A stretch of 64,000 bases of DNA. It comes from Isoetes taiwanensis. Lineage: Eukaryota > Streptophyta > Lycopodiopsida > Isoetales > Isoetaceae. Below, one piece after another: positions 46,929-58,275 of the stretch. The stretch is from positions 1,129,787 through 1,193,786 of the forward strand of contig JAJEKV010000013.1 of NCBI GenBank assembly GCA_021234155.1, written 5' to 3'. The notes beneath the pieces are model-generated. The model was not told where the DNA came from. It did not search any database and saw only the letters and a list, made by a program, of their open reading frames with translations. Each line of letters begins with the position of its first letter. Within the stretch, counting starts at the first letter, position 1. A program made the position numbers and the translations under genes.

Positions 46929-48883
46929 TCATATCATGCTCATTGTAATGTGACAAGAACACTCCCCGTGTTTGAAGTGATGGATGTGATAATCACATCT
47001 TAATATGATCTCACGATCTAACAACTTTGATAGCCTGCTCATAGTCTCATGGCAATCAGAACACATTTGAATATTCTTAGCAGCTCGAATGATGGATCCT
47101 GGAGGCATGTTAAGAAGCCCAAAAGTTATGGCCAATTTTTCAGAGTGGCCACACCATGCATTTTCTTTGTCTCCATCAATTAAAGGCAATGATGGTGACG
47201 GGACATATCCATCTTTCTTCAGCATTTCACTTAACTTTTCCAGTAAAATGTAAGATTCGTCAGTGAATGAATTGTTTGGTTTCCCGACTACAAACTCATA
47301 TACCTTGTTCCTAACCTCAATCCATGTCATGCCATGTTTCTTAAATGTAGGAGAATGCTTTCTTAGCTTGTCTTTTTCTCCTTCGGCATAGATGTTTGAC
47401 ATTAGCACATACCCTGCAGCACAAGACGAATCTAAACGAACAATCTCCTCAAAGCATCGTTTCCCTATTGGTACATTACCATGCATCCTGCATGCATTGA
47501 GCAAAGCTTTCCAGCCACAAATATTAGACTTCGAGCTACGGATAAATTCTTCTGCTTCTTCAAGGCGTCCTGCACGGCCCATCATATCAACCACACAGTT
47601 GTACAGGGATGGTGTTGGTGTTAACCTATGGCATCCAATCATTGACTTAAAATACTCATGGCCTTCATTTACTAGACAAGCACGGCTACAGGCCGTGATA
47701 ACACCAAGAAATGTCACATCATTTGGTTCAATGCCACTCCATTCCAAGTCCTCAAAGCACTGCATGGCCAATCTCGCAGCACCAAGCTGAGCATATCCAG
47801 CAATCATAGAACCCCAGGATATCACATTTGGCTTTGGCAACTTATAAAACACTTCCCGTGCTTTCTCCATATTCCCACATTTGGCATACATATCAACAAG
47901 GGTATTCCACACAACAGTATCAAGTTTGAGCCCACTATCAATAACCTGCTTGTGAAGAGACATGCCCTGCTCTATAGCCCCTATACTTCCGCATGCTTTT
48001 AGAGCACTGGAATATGCAACTCTATCTGGTTTTATTCCATCCTGTTGCATTTTCTCAAAACAATCTAAAGCAACAACACCTTCGCCATGCTGAACATAAC
48101 CAGCAATCATTGCTCCCCATGACACTACATTTTCGCCGGAAAGTTCATCAAACACTTTTCGTGCAGCTTCTAGACTGCCACACTTGGCATACATATCAAC
48201 CAATGTGTTGCCTACCCGCATATCGCACTGGAGTCCCTTTTTGACAATTTCATCATGTATGGCTCTTCCCTGATCTAGTGAAAGAGTTGCAGCACATGCT
48301 CTAAGGGCAGCAAGGTAAATAACTTTGTTGCTCTTGATGCCAGTAGACAGCATTCTATCATATAAATCAAGTGCTTTCCTTCCTTGACCTAATTTAGCAT
48401 GTGCATCAATAATTGCACACCAAGTATAGGCTGTTGGTTTTTCAACCTTGAAAAATGCTCTGCTTGCTTCATCCAAACTCCCACAAGAGGAAAACAGGCG
48501 AATAAGATGATCTGCCAATAAGGAAACAGAATCGAGCTTGCTGCGAACCATCAAGGATTGAATTCGCCTGCCAAAGTCTATGTTTTGCCATGTTGAACAC
48601 TCCTGCAACAGGTTGTAAGCCTGACCTATGGATATAGCATGACCCTGCTGTTGCAAGCCTTCTAAGGATTTAAGTGCCTCAATCATACACTCCTGTCCCC
48701 CCAAATCTTTAGAAAACCTGATGATTCATGAAGGTCAAGACACGAACTAACACTTACGACTGAGTGAGTATGAAAAGCCCCAGACCTGAGTAATCCTCCT
48801 GCGCCCTTCCGTGCTCCATGCCATAACCTCTTTGTTGCCATCTCCTTATTCACCCATTTCAAGGATTGGAAACCGGCGCCCAC
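46929..48883 (-). CDS. PPR protein with E and DYW domains, N-terminal frameshift
   Basis: An organellar C-to-U RNA-editing type PPR protein. The ATG at 48883 starts an Arg/Ser-rich N-terminus (MGAGFQSLKWVNKEMATKRL) that looks like an organelle transit peptide. At the six-G run near 48697-48702 the frame shifts; one extra G would join it to the main frame of about 590 codons. That frame has PLS repeats (LVDMYAKCGSLEAARKVFDE, VVSWGAMIAGYVQHGEG), an E motif and a DYW domain with GHSEKLAITFGLL (HxE zinc/catalytic motif), MCSDCHE and HHFKHGECSC. The terminal Asp-Tyr-Trp is replaced by HITMSMI. The E+ region is slightly shortened. Intronless. The 5' 305 bases are copied at 55061-55364. Confidence 0.88.
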
Positions 48884-49022
48884 ATACCTGGTCCTTCAAA
48901 TAGATGCACCATAAATGAAACTTTATTTTTTCTAGCTTTTATGTTTCCCTCCGACCACCTTCTACAAAAATACTTCGCTAACCCCATCCTAATCGGTTTT
49001 TCTTTGTAGCCTTATATGTCTT
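48718..49022 (-). repeat. Donor copy of duplicated PPR 5' exon and upstream DNA
   Basis: About 96 percent identical by eye to 55061-55364, from the CTGATGATTC string through the ATG at 48883 to the upstream CTTATATGTCT and T-run. It contains the transit-peptide coding part and about 140 bases of promoter or leader. Confidence 0.9.
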
Positions 49023-49110
49023 TTTTTTTTGGGTTGCCCCTAGGGGGGCAATCCCTTGTTTATGTGGGTTTTTGGCATATTCATGGTATATGCTAGCATA
49101 TACCTAGAAT

Positions 49111-50053
49111 ATGCCAAAAACTGCTAAAAACCTGCTGTAAGCTGTAAATGATAGGTCATTCCTGTTGCCAGGCGGCTGCTGTGCATACCGGCTAACCGGA
49201 AGTTTGGATGCATGGAGGCCATCGGCATGAGAGACCATCGGCATCATTTCCGCTTATGAGCTCTGGCGATTGTTGTTTGGCTATGGCATAGCTAGGGAAG
49301 CATAACAGGATTTGTTTATGGAGCTTAGAAACTAGAACTTGCCTTCAATTTTCTAAGATCGCCTTCCTCGCTTTAAGGATCATCTTCGATCGAAGATTCG
49401 GTAGCGTTTTATTGCAGCGGCAAAGACGAGGAGTGGGGCAAAGGGGAGATGTTCAGTGTCTAAATCTACATATACCATTTTGTGGTATTTTCGTTAACAA
49501 GAGCCGTTTGAGATTCGATCCTGGAAGAAACCTTATATTCCTTTGTAAGTTCCGTCCTTTTCAGTCCTTAGCAAATTATATTATGCCAAAATCGCTAAAA
49601 ACCCGCCAGAAGTAAATGTTAGGTCATCCCTCGTTGCCAAATTTCTTGGCGTGCATACCGGCTAACCGGAAGTTTGGATGCATGGAGGCCATCGGCATGA
49701 GAGACCATCGGCATCATTTCCGCTTATGAGCTCTGGCGATTGTTGTTTGGCTATGGCAGAGCTAGGGAAGCATAACAGGATTTGTTTATGGAGCTTAGAA
49801 ACTAGAACTTGCCTTCAATTTTTCTAAGATCGACCGCTTTTAAGGATCATCTTCGGATCAAGATTCGGTAGCGTTTTATTGCGACGGGCAAAGACGAGGA
49901 GGGGGGTGGGGAGATGTTCCAGTTGTCTAAATAACATATACCATTTCCGTGGTATTTTCTCGTTAACAAGAGCCGCTTTGAGATTCGATCCCGGAAGAAA
50001 CCTTATATTCCTTTGTAAGTTCCGTCCTTTTTCGGTCCTTAGCAAATTATATT
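49111..50053 (+). repeat. Tandem duplication of a 471-bp unit
   Basis: Units 49111-49581 and 49582-50053 share nearly all sequence, including GCATACCGGCTAACCGGAAG, GATGCATGGAGGCCATCGGC and TTCGATC(C/T)GAAGAAACC-type text, with many one-base gaps in one or other copy. No gene is apparent. Confidence 0.9.
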
Positions 50054-53000
50054 TATTTTCTTTTCAACCCGTTAGAGTAGTTTCCTAAGTCCGTTGGAAT
50101 TGTCGCGGTAATCGAGGCTTTGTATTCATCGGATGAACCCGCAAGCGTGTCGCAAGTGCAATGAAGATAAAAATGTTAGCGGCCCCCCTGGCGTTTAAAG
50201 TAAGTGATTTTCGTGCCTAACCACTTGGTCAAAGGGGCTGAATTGTAGTTCACATTTCTAGTTTTGTGCATACCGCAATAAAGTCCTCATAAAGTGTTCG
50301 ATTTTTGGGTTTCAAACAACTGCGACCTAAGAGTTGCTTCATGTGTCCTCCAAATGGGGTTCTTCAACCAAACGAGGCAATAATTGCAAAAGGTGCTATT
50401 TAAGTTGCCGTAGTCTTGTGCATCATATGTTATGTCATGAAATTAACTGTTTTGTAATTTGCGGTTGTCAAGTATGTAGAATGTACCAAGGTCCTCAAGA
50501 AAAAGTTAAAAGATAAGTTCGTAATTGTGAGCTTGAAAGTGAAAGATGGAGTAGAGTATACCCCGAACTGGTATAAACTTGTTTGCACTATTTTAGGATG
50601 TAAGCTTTAAGCAATGCTCAATACCGATCCGGCCTTTAATATTTAAGTTTGATGAGCAAAAGGAGTTTGTAGTCGTTGAACGGGTTCTCATGAAGTTGTG
50701 TTCTTGGATCCGAAGCATGCTTCACCCGGGTAAGTTTTATTCGTTTGAGAAGAATAACTTGAAAATTCGGGTCTTGAATTCAGGTTGAAATGCTTGTTTA
50801 GGTTGAGTTAGAAAGACACAAGAAACGCCTGGGTTGAAGGCGTCATGCCGGGAGGCCCGCGAAAAATACCACAAGAAGAGCAGAGCCCCAAAGCCGCCAG
50901 TTCAAGGATTTGTTATTGATGAATGGGTAATGAAAATGCATCTATTTGACAAGACACTTAGTTCTCGGGATTAGCTAGCTAAAATGTTGGTGCCGTGGTT
51001 TTAGAAAGAACACTTCGGAGAAATATTTGGCAAAACAACCTGGCCGAAGGTGGTGAATCTCTCTAGGTTGAAGCTTAATCATTATCTATGAATGTTCGTG
51101 GATGAAGACGATTCGAGAAAATGTCCAGATCTTTCTATAATGGCACAAATACATTTTCTATGTTATGGTTATCCGATTGGCAGACATCAGATCAATTGCC
51201 TAGTGCCAAGCGGATCGAACTATAATATGACTAGAAAGTGAGATAGCACATTCAGTGTATCTACACATTCAAACTTGGGATTCCTTGTGGTCCGCTCCCA
51301 ATGTGGACAATCGGGAGCGTTTCATTTTAAGGGACTAGTAAACTTGGTACAATCAACCGGGCTTGCAAGGATTTTTTCTACTTGTGCGGGAGCCGTGAGT
51401 CTTCCGAGGGAATGTATGGCACCGCACAAACAACACTAAGACGCCCCCCGTGCACGAGAATTAAATATGTATTTCTTTGCAACTTTTGTAATAGAAGTTG
51501 ATGTTATTGGCTAAAAAAAGAGATGAAATTGTTAGGGAACTTTCGTGAAATCAACGGCATGAAACATATAAGAAAAGTTCTTATTCATACTTTCTTTCCT
51601 TGATGGTCCGTAAAACTGGAAAATGTTCATGGAGATCTATGACAAACGCAGACCTTGTAGATATGACCGGATTCGGAAGGACATGAACAGATTCAACAAT
51701 TCCAAGAAAAGCGCTTAAATGATGTTGCCAAATATGTGCGAATTTTAGAAGATGAGACCATCCAAACCGCAACAAATACGTTTGTGTGAATAATCGTAAG
51801 AACTAAGTCGTAAGTGTTGGAGCTTTGAGGGTACTTAAAACAAGGAATCCCGCAATGTTTACCTTCTGCCGCCAAGGAATTTACAATCAACTTGGTAATC
51901 TGAACCGGCATTTAGTTTCCTTTGCATGCAAATTCCGAAAGCAATGTTGCTCTATTTAAAATGCAACTTTATTTAATGAATAAATACGTGAAGAACTAAA
52001 ATGGAGATGCAAAATTGTCATCACTCTACCTTTTTATAACGAAAATACCAAATACCAATTGCGACAGGACACACTATAATGATTCAATCAAAGCCAAATA
52101 AGTCAATTTGGCAACTCCCAAGTGAAAAATAGTGCCACTTAAAGGTTGTTAAGTTTTTATTTGCATAGTCGCAACAAAATTTGCTAGCACACACAATTGG
52201 GTTTGAGAACAATTGAAGTGCCGAATGTAAAAATGTCTAGCAAAATTTATAGTAGGGATAAATAAATATCTAGCACAGTAACTTTGGGCTTGAGAACAAT
52301 TGAACTTTTACTTTGATTGCGGTCTAACAATATTTACAAGTGGTATTAGAAACACGTAATATCTAGTGTAATGACTAGGGGTACATATGCACTTTTATAT
52401 GCAGATTCATATGGCTTTGGTTTCTTAATTTGTTTTTTTCGTCATGTGGGACTAGTGCGGGTGACTGAGCTCCAAAGATCTCTAAGTCCGGTGTTTGAAA
52501 GCTTCAACGCTTCATTATAGAGCTTAATTTTGAGGGCCTTCGTGGATTCAATCCCCAGCAGAGTTGGCAAACTGGATAACTGAAAGGCATGGTCCCAATG
52601 AAAAGGAAAGGAATTGGGCGGGGCTTCAAAATTTTTGCCATGTTCTTAGCTTCATTTTTTTTGAACTCCTTTTTTGCATTTGCGGGCTCGGTGGTTCCAA
52701 AGCCCAATGTTGTGCCCCTATTTTGCTCCCAAACCTCGCCTCCCATAACCGCTCCACACAAAAGGCGATCTTGCATCAAGATCTTTGAGATAAAGTGGTG
52801 AAGCAGACCGGTATTTATTCTCTTATATTTTTCGCTTATATCTCAGAGTAATTAAGCAGGATCATATACTGAGATGCCAAAAATCCTTTGTCCTTTGGGG
52901 GTACAAAATATCTCGGGCTCGAGAGGTCGGGATAATGCTCGAATTCAAGAGCCCAAAACAGATTGTGCCCTTCTTAAAACAGAGCTGTGAGGATTCCAGA

Positions 53001-53400
53001 TTTGTGCCGGCTCCTATGATTTGGTTGTCTTGTTTTATTATATGTATGTATGACCTCTGTATTTTTGCAAGAGCTTTGAGTGCTTAATATCGAGAAAACG
53101 ATTTGCAAACCGGTAATTGCTAACAAGGAAATTGGTCTTTATTTTGTAGGTGGTTCTTGCTTAAAACCTGCTTTTTGGAAGGGACGTTGAATTAAGCAAG
53201 GGGCGTATGGGAGATACCATAAAGCAAGGGGCGAAGTGAGATACCATAAGATTATCTATTAACAAAGTTACATACAGATTTGTTTTCTCATATTTTAATT
53301 GTTTTAATTGGTCCGCACCTACGAGACCGCCCGAATCAAGACTCGAATCTGGGGTGTCAAAACCCACAGACGCAATGTAAAGTGGTTGGGGGCAGGGCCC
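50054..53400. other. Decayed DNA; one possible exon remnant
   Basis: A short plus-strand patch near 50795-50960 reads, allowing frame changes, RHKKRLG then SRAPKPPVQGFVIDEWVMKM and HLFDKTLSSRD, which looks like an old exon that I cannot assign. The rest shows no supportable gene. Confidence 0.35.
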
Positions 53401-53439
53401 AACTAAGCAATGTAGTGTGGTGTGTGGTCACATGTCCAG

Positions 53440-53472
53440 TTGGATGCTGCCTAGTGGCGTGACGTTAAAATA

Positions 53473-53508
<36 letters not shown>

Positions 53509-53512
53509 AATC
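53440..53512 (+). mobile_element. Possible LINE 3' end with (CTAT)n tail
   Basis: The string GACGTTAAAATACTATCTAT followed by about ten CTAT units resembles the terminus GACGTTAAAATATACTTCC of the LINE at 35796-36618, but with a different microsatellite tail. The upstream 100 bases do not contain readable LINE coding sequence. Confidence 0.4.
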
Positions 53513-53574
53513 TGTCTATTTGTTTTCTTCCATTACTTAAATTTGATAACTTCTTGCTCCTTTATTCCAGGTAC

Positions 53575-54010
53575 ATGCACATGCAGGATGCTCTTGGATC
53601 CAGGGAAGATAAAACATTTATTGTGGTTGCAGCAAAGACGTGTTATGGGCAATGCGGTCAGGTTAGGTGAACATTGCAGGAGTAGATTTTGCACTTACAG
53701 TTGAATCATCTTTTCAAGGTTTCAAGGAGCCATATTATTGTGATGCAAATAGATTCTCTATTGAAGACAAAACAAAGAATTCTTGGCATCCTCATCATAT
53801 ATCTGTTACTGGTGTGTTCTTTTTGCATTTATGCATGCATATCGGGCTTCTTGATCCGGCGCTATGAAAACCTTAACTTTGTAGTTAACGGATGTTCGCT
53901 AGAGGTGGTCTGGAGCTCTGTTGTGAGGCACAAAAATCCTTTCCAGGCACATTGGCAGTTGGAAATTCCAGCCTGCTTTGCTATTTCTCATGACGACGGT
54001 AATTTTTATT
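53575..54010 (+). pseudogene. Unassigned coding fragments
   Basis: Frames with protein-like composition read VDFALTVESSFQGFKEPYYC then DANRFSIEDKTKNSWHPHHI (53670-53820), and ENLNFVVNGCSLEVVWSSVV then RHKNPFQAHWQLEIPACFAI (53869-54000). No family is recognised. They lie just upstream of the HSP70 relic and may be another captured gene fragment. Confidence 0.35.
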
Positions 54011-54111
54011 TATTTATTTATTTATTTTTTGCCTTGCTTCATCTTCTTTTTTATTCATAGGCTTAGGCATTTATTCTCTCAGATCTTTACCCTATATTAA
54101 AGTGCAGATTT

Positions 54112-54350
54112 GAAGCGTCTTATGGGCGAAAAATCTCCAGATTCTAGCATTCATTGGGATGTTAAGAATAGGCCCTTTAAATTAGGTTGTGAAAAGGTGA
54201 AATAGCCCCTTGATCGATGTGCAGTACAAAGGTGAAGAAAAATCTTTCTGTCCTGAAGAAATTTGTGGTATGATATTGGAAAATGTCAAAAAAATTGCTG
54301 AATATTATTTAGGAAGAGCCATTAAATATGTGGGGGTTACCATTTCCACT
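54112..54350 (+). pseudogene. HSP70 nucleotide-binding domain fragment
   Basis: One frame reads DLKRLMGEKSPDSSIHWDVK and NRPFKLG, and after a stop and frame change IDVQYKGEEKSFCPEEICGM then ILENVKKIAEYYLGRAIKYV. This matches the part of cytosolic HSP70 between DxKRLxGR and the YLG...VVTVPAYF region. The fragment covers about 75 residues only and lacks the rest of the chaperone. Confidence 0.8.
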
Positions 54351-55060
54351 AATTTTTCCATTTTGTATTACGGCGATTATTGCAAGCTCTCTCAGCGTTG
54401 CTGCCTTTTGGCACATCCTTTAGTTCTTGTGGCAGCAGTGGCTGAGGTTTGTATTGCTTGACATTCTCTATAAGATCGGTGTACGAAAAGATAAAGGGCT
54501 TGCCTTTATCAAAGATTTGCATGATGATCTGCATCGACGATTTATAATTCTACAAGAACAATCGATCGCTTATCGATTGGCCCCCGCGAAAAAGAGATCA
54601 ATGTTTTCCTTTCAAGCCTCCGGACCCAGGCATTTGAGTGTGTTACAACCAAAATACTACACACATTAAGTATACTCTTCATGTGCAATCACATGGAATC
54701 CCCATCGAAAGTGGGCAATTTTCTAGTTTGGATATGATCAGGGCCTGAAATAGGATAACGTCCTCCTACCACACATTACGATCCCCCAAGACTCATAAAA
54801 GCATGATGATGTGGGCAATAGCTCAGGTCGGGCTCAAAAGACTGCGTAACATTATGGATCAAAAAATATTATAAAGATGGCAATTTCCACAAAATTCTCC
54901 ATAACTAGTCTTGTGTATATTGTCAGGTCACATGTGGATTTAATTTAAGCCACTTCACCCTCGGGCCATAGAGGGCAACCCTCCGTGCGCAGCACCTTGT
55001 TTTTTTTTCGAAGGCAAAGACTTGCACCCACCCACGTCTCCCACCCGATGGTAGCTAGTG

Positions 55061-55364
55061 CTGATGATTCATGAAGGTCAAGACACGAACTAACACTTAC
55101 GACTGAGTGAGTATGAAAAGCCCCAAACCTGAGTAATCCTCCTGCGCCCTTCCGTGCTCCACGCAATAACCTCTTTGTTGCCATCTCCTTATTCACCCAT
55201 TTCAAGGATTGGAAGCCGGCGCCCACATACCTGGTCCTTCAAATAGATGCACCATAAATGAAACTTTATTTTTTCTAGCTTTTATGTTTCCTTCCGACCA
55301 CCTTCTACAAAAATAATTCGCTAACCCCATCCTAATCGATTTTTCTTTGTAACCTTATATGTCT
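55061..55364 (-). pseudogene. Copied 5' exon of the PPR-DYW gene
   Basis: Minus-strand frame from ATG 55226 reads MGAGFQSLKWVNKEMATKRL and HTHSVVSVSSCLDLHESS, the same transit-peptide exon as at 48883. Homology stops exactly after the codons for HESS, where SINE sequence begins. No PPR repeats follow, so it is a dead copy unless it supplies a promoter. Confidence 0.88.
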
Positions 55365-55512
55365 TTTTTTTTTTTTTTTTTTTTGAAGACAAGGTTGGTG
55401 GGACTTGCACCCACCCACGTCTCCCACCCGATGGTAGCTAGTGGGTTTTGAACCCTGGTGGGGATCACCCCAACCCAAGGCCTTACCACTAAACCACCAC
55501 CACGATGGGCAT
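55365..55512 (-). mobile_element. tRNA-derived SINE with 14-bp target-site duplication
   Basis: On the minus strand: pol III box A TGGTTTAGTGGTAAGG (about 55497-55482), box B GGTTCAAAACC (55454-55444), then body CCATCGGGTGGGAGACG and a poly(A) tail seen as T at 55365-55384. AACCTTATATGTCT at 55351-55364 and 55513-55526 is the target-site duplication. A truncated copy lies at about 55009-55060. Confidence 0.88.
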
Positions 55513-55639
55513 AACCTTATATGTCTAAGTATAACCTTATGTTTGTTCTTTATTCATTGACCGTTGAAAACAAGGTGCTATGCACGGAGGGTTGCCCTCC
55601 ATGGCCGGAGGGTGAAGTGGCTTAAATCATACTTGAAAG

Positions 55640-57110
55640 TCATGTAAGGGGGACTTTAGTGTAAGGTTGCATTCCCATTACGCTAAAAAATGGCCGGTAC
55701 CTGTGACACCTTGCAAGTTACAGGCACCGGAGGAGCGTTCCCATTCCACAACCGGACTTTGATTTTGCTGATATGGTACAGGTCTGGAACTCCAATTCAG
55801 ATGGATTTGAAAGCTTCTGAATACCCTAAATCAGAACTGAGTTTGTCTTCTAGCAAGATTTCATTTGTCCTCTTTCTGATTTCGTTTGTCTTCTTCCTCA
55901 GAACTGGCCAAAATGCATCACAGGTGCAATAGGAATCGTGGTCTTCAAAAACCGGCAACTGGGACCGTGAAATCGGTGCATAAAATTGCCAGTGCTGGCT
56001 AATGGGAATACACCCTAACCTATTGGTTTTCATTTGGTTTCTAGATTATCGGCATTATGAGGCATAATGCACCAGCATATATAGTGTATAAAGTAGAAAA
56101 ATAAGAAAAAATCACCCCTTACATTAGCACCTCAAAAGCACTTCAACCTCCCAACTATACTTCAAACTCCCAACTAGAACTTTTGTTAAATTCCAATTCT
56201 AATCCACTCCACTTCGGGCTCCTATTGTTAAATTATAATTCTAATCCACTCTAGGCTCCTATAGTTAAATTCTAATTCTAATCCACTCTAGGCTCCTATA
56301 CTGCAGATAACACCTTCAGGAGCTCCTTGTCCCAATTCCAAACTCCTACATAAAAGTAGCACAAATAAATTAGACATCCACCATAATAATAATTGTGTAA
56401 CAAAAGAAAATGAGCCCACTATATCCAGTACCAACAAGATGAAGTTGAGCTACATACTCTCTATGTTGTTTGAGTGATCTTACCTAAAAAAAAAAAAAAA
56501 AAGCAGTAATAAGCAGTTCAAATCCAACACACGCAAATTTGGATCGAGCTTCCCAAGATACATTTACGCAAATTTGGATCAAGCCTTCCAAGTTACATTT
56601 GCACCCTCCAAAATCATGGCACCCAAGTTCTTACTCAACTGTAATTCTAGTGGCCCACAAAGAAACATATAAAAACTTATAACATTCTAAAGCTTCTAAA
56701 TTGACAATATTTTAAAGCTCTTGGCACACTGATTACCTGTGGTTGTAGAAAATATTGAGATAAATAGAGTCATATCATCGTCCCCAGCTTCCTCGACCAC
56801 CTACACATGATCAATTAACTACATCTATCTTTACGAACCCAACTCAAGTTGCAACATAAAATTTTGAGATCGCAGGATTTAATCTACTAAACTATGACAA
56901 TGTTTTAAAATCTATGATGCTTGAGGCTGGTGGATTATAGAGTTACACATTTATCGTGGTAAATATGCCTTTGGTCTTTTTTATTAACTAAGCCATGTAG
57001 GCTGAGTAGAGATGCTTTTGAAACATTGTGACTTTTCATCAAAAAAATTTAAAGGTAATGTTATTGCAACAAGTCCATTTTGCATAATAGATGTTAAATT
57101 TGCACTCTAA
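55640..57110. other. No gene recognised
   Basis: AT-rich DNA. Three irregular repeats of TTCTAATCCACTC with GGCTCCTAT lie at about 56195-56300. Nothing else is supportable. Confidence 0.4.
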
Positions 57111-57117
57111 CTTATTA

Positions 57118-57132
57118 GACAGACAGACAGAC

Positions 57133-57208
<76 letters not shown>
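57118..57208. repeat. (GACA)n(GATA)n compound microsatellite
   Basis: Four GACA units are followed by about eighteen GATA units. It is likely to be length-polymorphic. Confidence 0.95.
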
Positions 57209-57209
<1 letters not shown>

Positions 57210-57666
57210 TGGAAACTATAACCATAATAAACCCTATTTCTTTTATTCTTTTCGTAGGCTTCACTTATTTGTGCACACATCAATTTAGATTATAGAATTG
57301 CTTAAACTCATCTATTGTTTACTCCAAATATAACTCTACCTAATTGATAAGCATTTTGCTCTTCTATCAGCAACTTATTTTGGAATTTGTTCTTCTGAAC
57401 CTGGACATTTGTACGAGATGTATCCCAATGTTGGGCTCATCTTCTTCAATGCCCTTCGGTACTGTTATTGTTGTGTTAACTTGGTATAGAGGCAACCCTT
57501 TATTGCATTAGCAACTTGTTCCTTATAGACCTAAGGAAAGATGCCTAATTTTGTTCCTAATTGAACCCTAAATCATGCCAATTTAGTCATGCATCATGTA
57601 GAGGCGCATAAACCAATACTACTCATTTGAGAGGCCCCATCTTGGCTCCTTGCAAGTTTTGTACTA

Positions 57667-57823
57667 GGTAATTTCCATGGGGAGGATCATTATGCCTTGT
57701 AAAGGCTCTAATGGCTCCATCAGACAAGGTGGTTCACGAGGGGCAGATCCGCAAGTGCTCCGCCGAGTCTGGCGGCGTTGCTAGAGCCTTTACAGGCGTA
57801 ATGTCTGACCAGTGGAAATTACC
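57667..57823. repeat. Fold-back repeat, ~43-bp arms
   Basis: Arm 57667-57710 (GGTAATTTCCA ... TGTAAAGGCTCTA) is the inverse of 57782-57823 with a few mismatches and a 71-base, G/C-rich loop. It resembles a MITE-like fold-back element. Confidence 0.75.
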
Positions 57824-58164
57824 GGACGTAATGACCAGTTGTTGCAAATTTCCAATCAACTAATGTCACGTGGCATTAGAAAGCTCCATTTTGTTGCTGC
57901 ATTCTCGCTTCCTTGCTACAGATCGATGCTCGCTGCAGATGCTCGATCGATGCTTTCGGACTTCTTCTAATGCACACAGCTATTACTCTATTTCTTGTTT
58001 TTAAAGCAAAATCAGAGCACGTTATGCTTATGCCCACATGAAGCGCAACGTCCAATCTTGATAGTGCAGAGCCCCTGTAAGTAGCAAAAACGGTCCTCAT
58101 TAGAAGGCTTCAGACGAAGTAGCTGTTGCACGAAGGATTCAATCCTCTGGAATTTTGGTTAGCT

Positions 58165-58246
58165 TGCAGGCCCTTACATGGGGGGCTAAGGGTCTGGCGA
58201 GCCCGTTAGGGCAAGCCAATGCCCAAGCCTCTGGTAAGGGCCTGCA
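58165..58246. repeat. Hairpin with 13-bp perfect arms
   Basis: TGCAGGCCCTTAC at 58165-58177 pairs with GTAAGGGCCTGCA at 58234-58246. The G/C-rich loop contains further GCCC/GGGC pairing possibilities. Confidence 0.65.
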
Positions 58247-58275
58247 GGGGCACCATTTCCTATATAAAGTTAGGT

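Larger units (their letters stand above)
54943..55627. mobile_element. 685-bp element with 61-bp terminal inverted repeats carrying a captured PPR exon
   Basis: Left repeat 54943-55003 and right repeat 55567-55627 are inverted copies with about 57 of 61 positions identical (GCCACTTCACCCTC near both outer ends). TTAA lies at both outer edges (54945-54948 and 55622-55625), which may be a TTAA target duplication. Inside are a truncated SINE (about 55009-55060), a copy of the transit-peptide exon and promoter of the PPR gene at 46.9-48.9 kb (55061-55364), and a full SINE. No transposase; a non-autonomous DNA element is the best reading. Alternatively the inverted repeats and the exon copy arose separately. 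Confidence 0.65.

Noticed and set aside
57118-57208. GATA repeat as another LINE tail
   Set aside because: The conserved AACGTC-type LINE terminus is absent from both flanks, so it is kept as a plain microsatellite.
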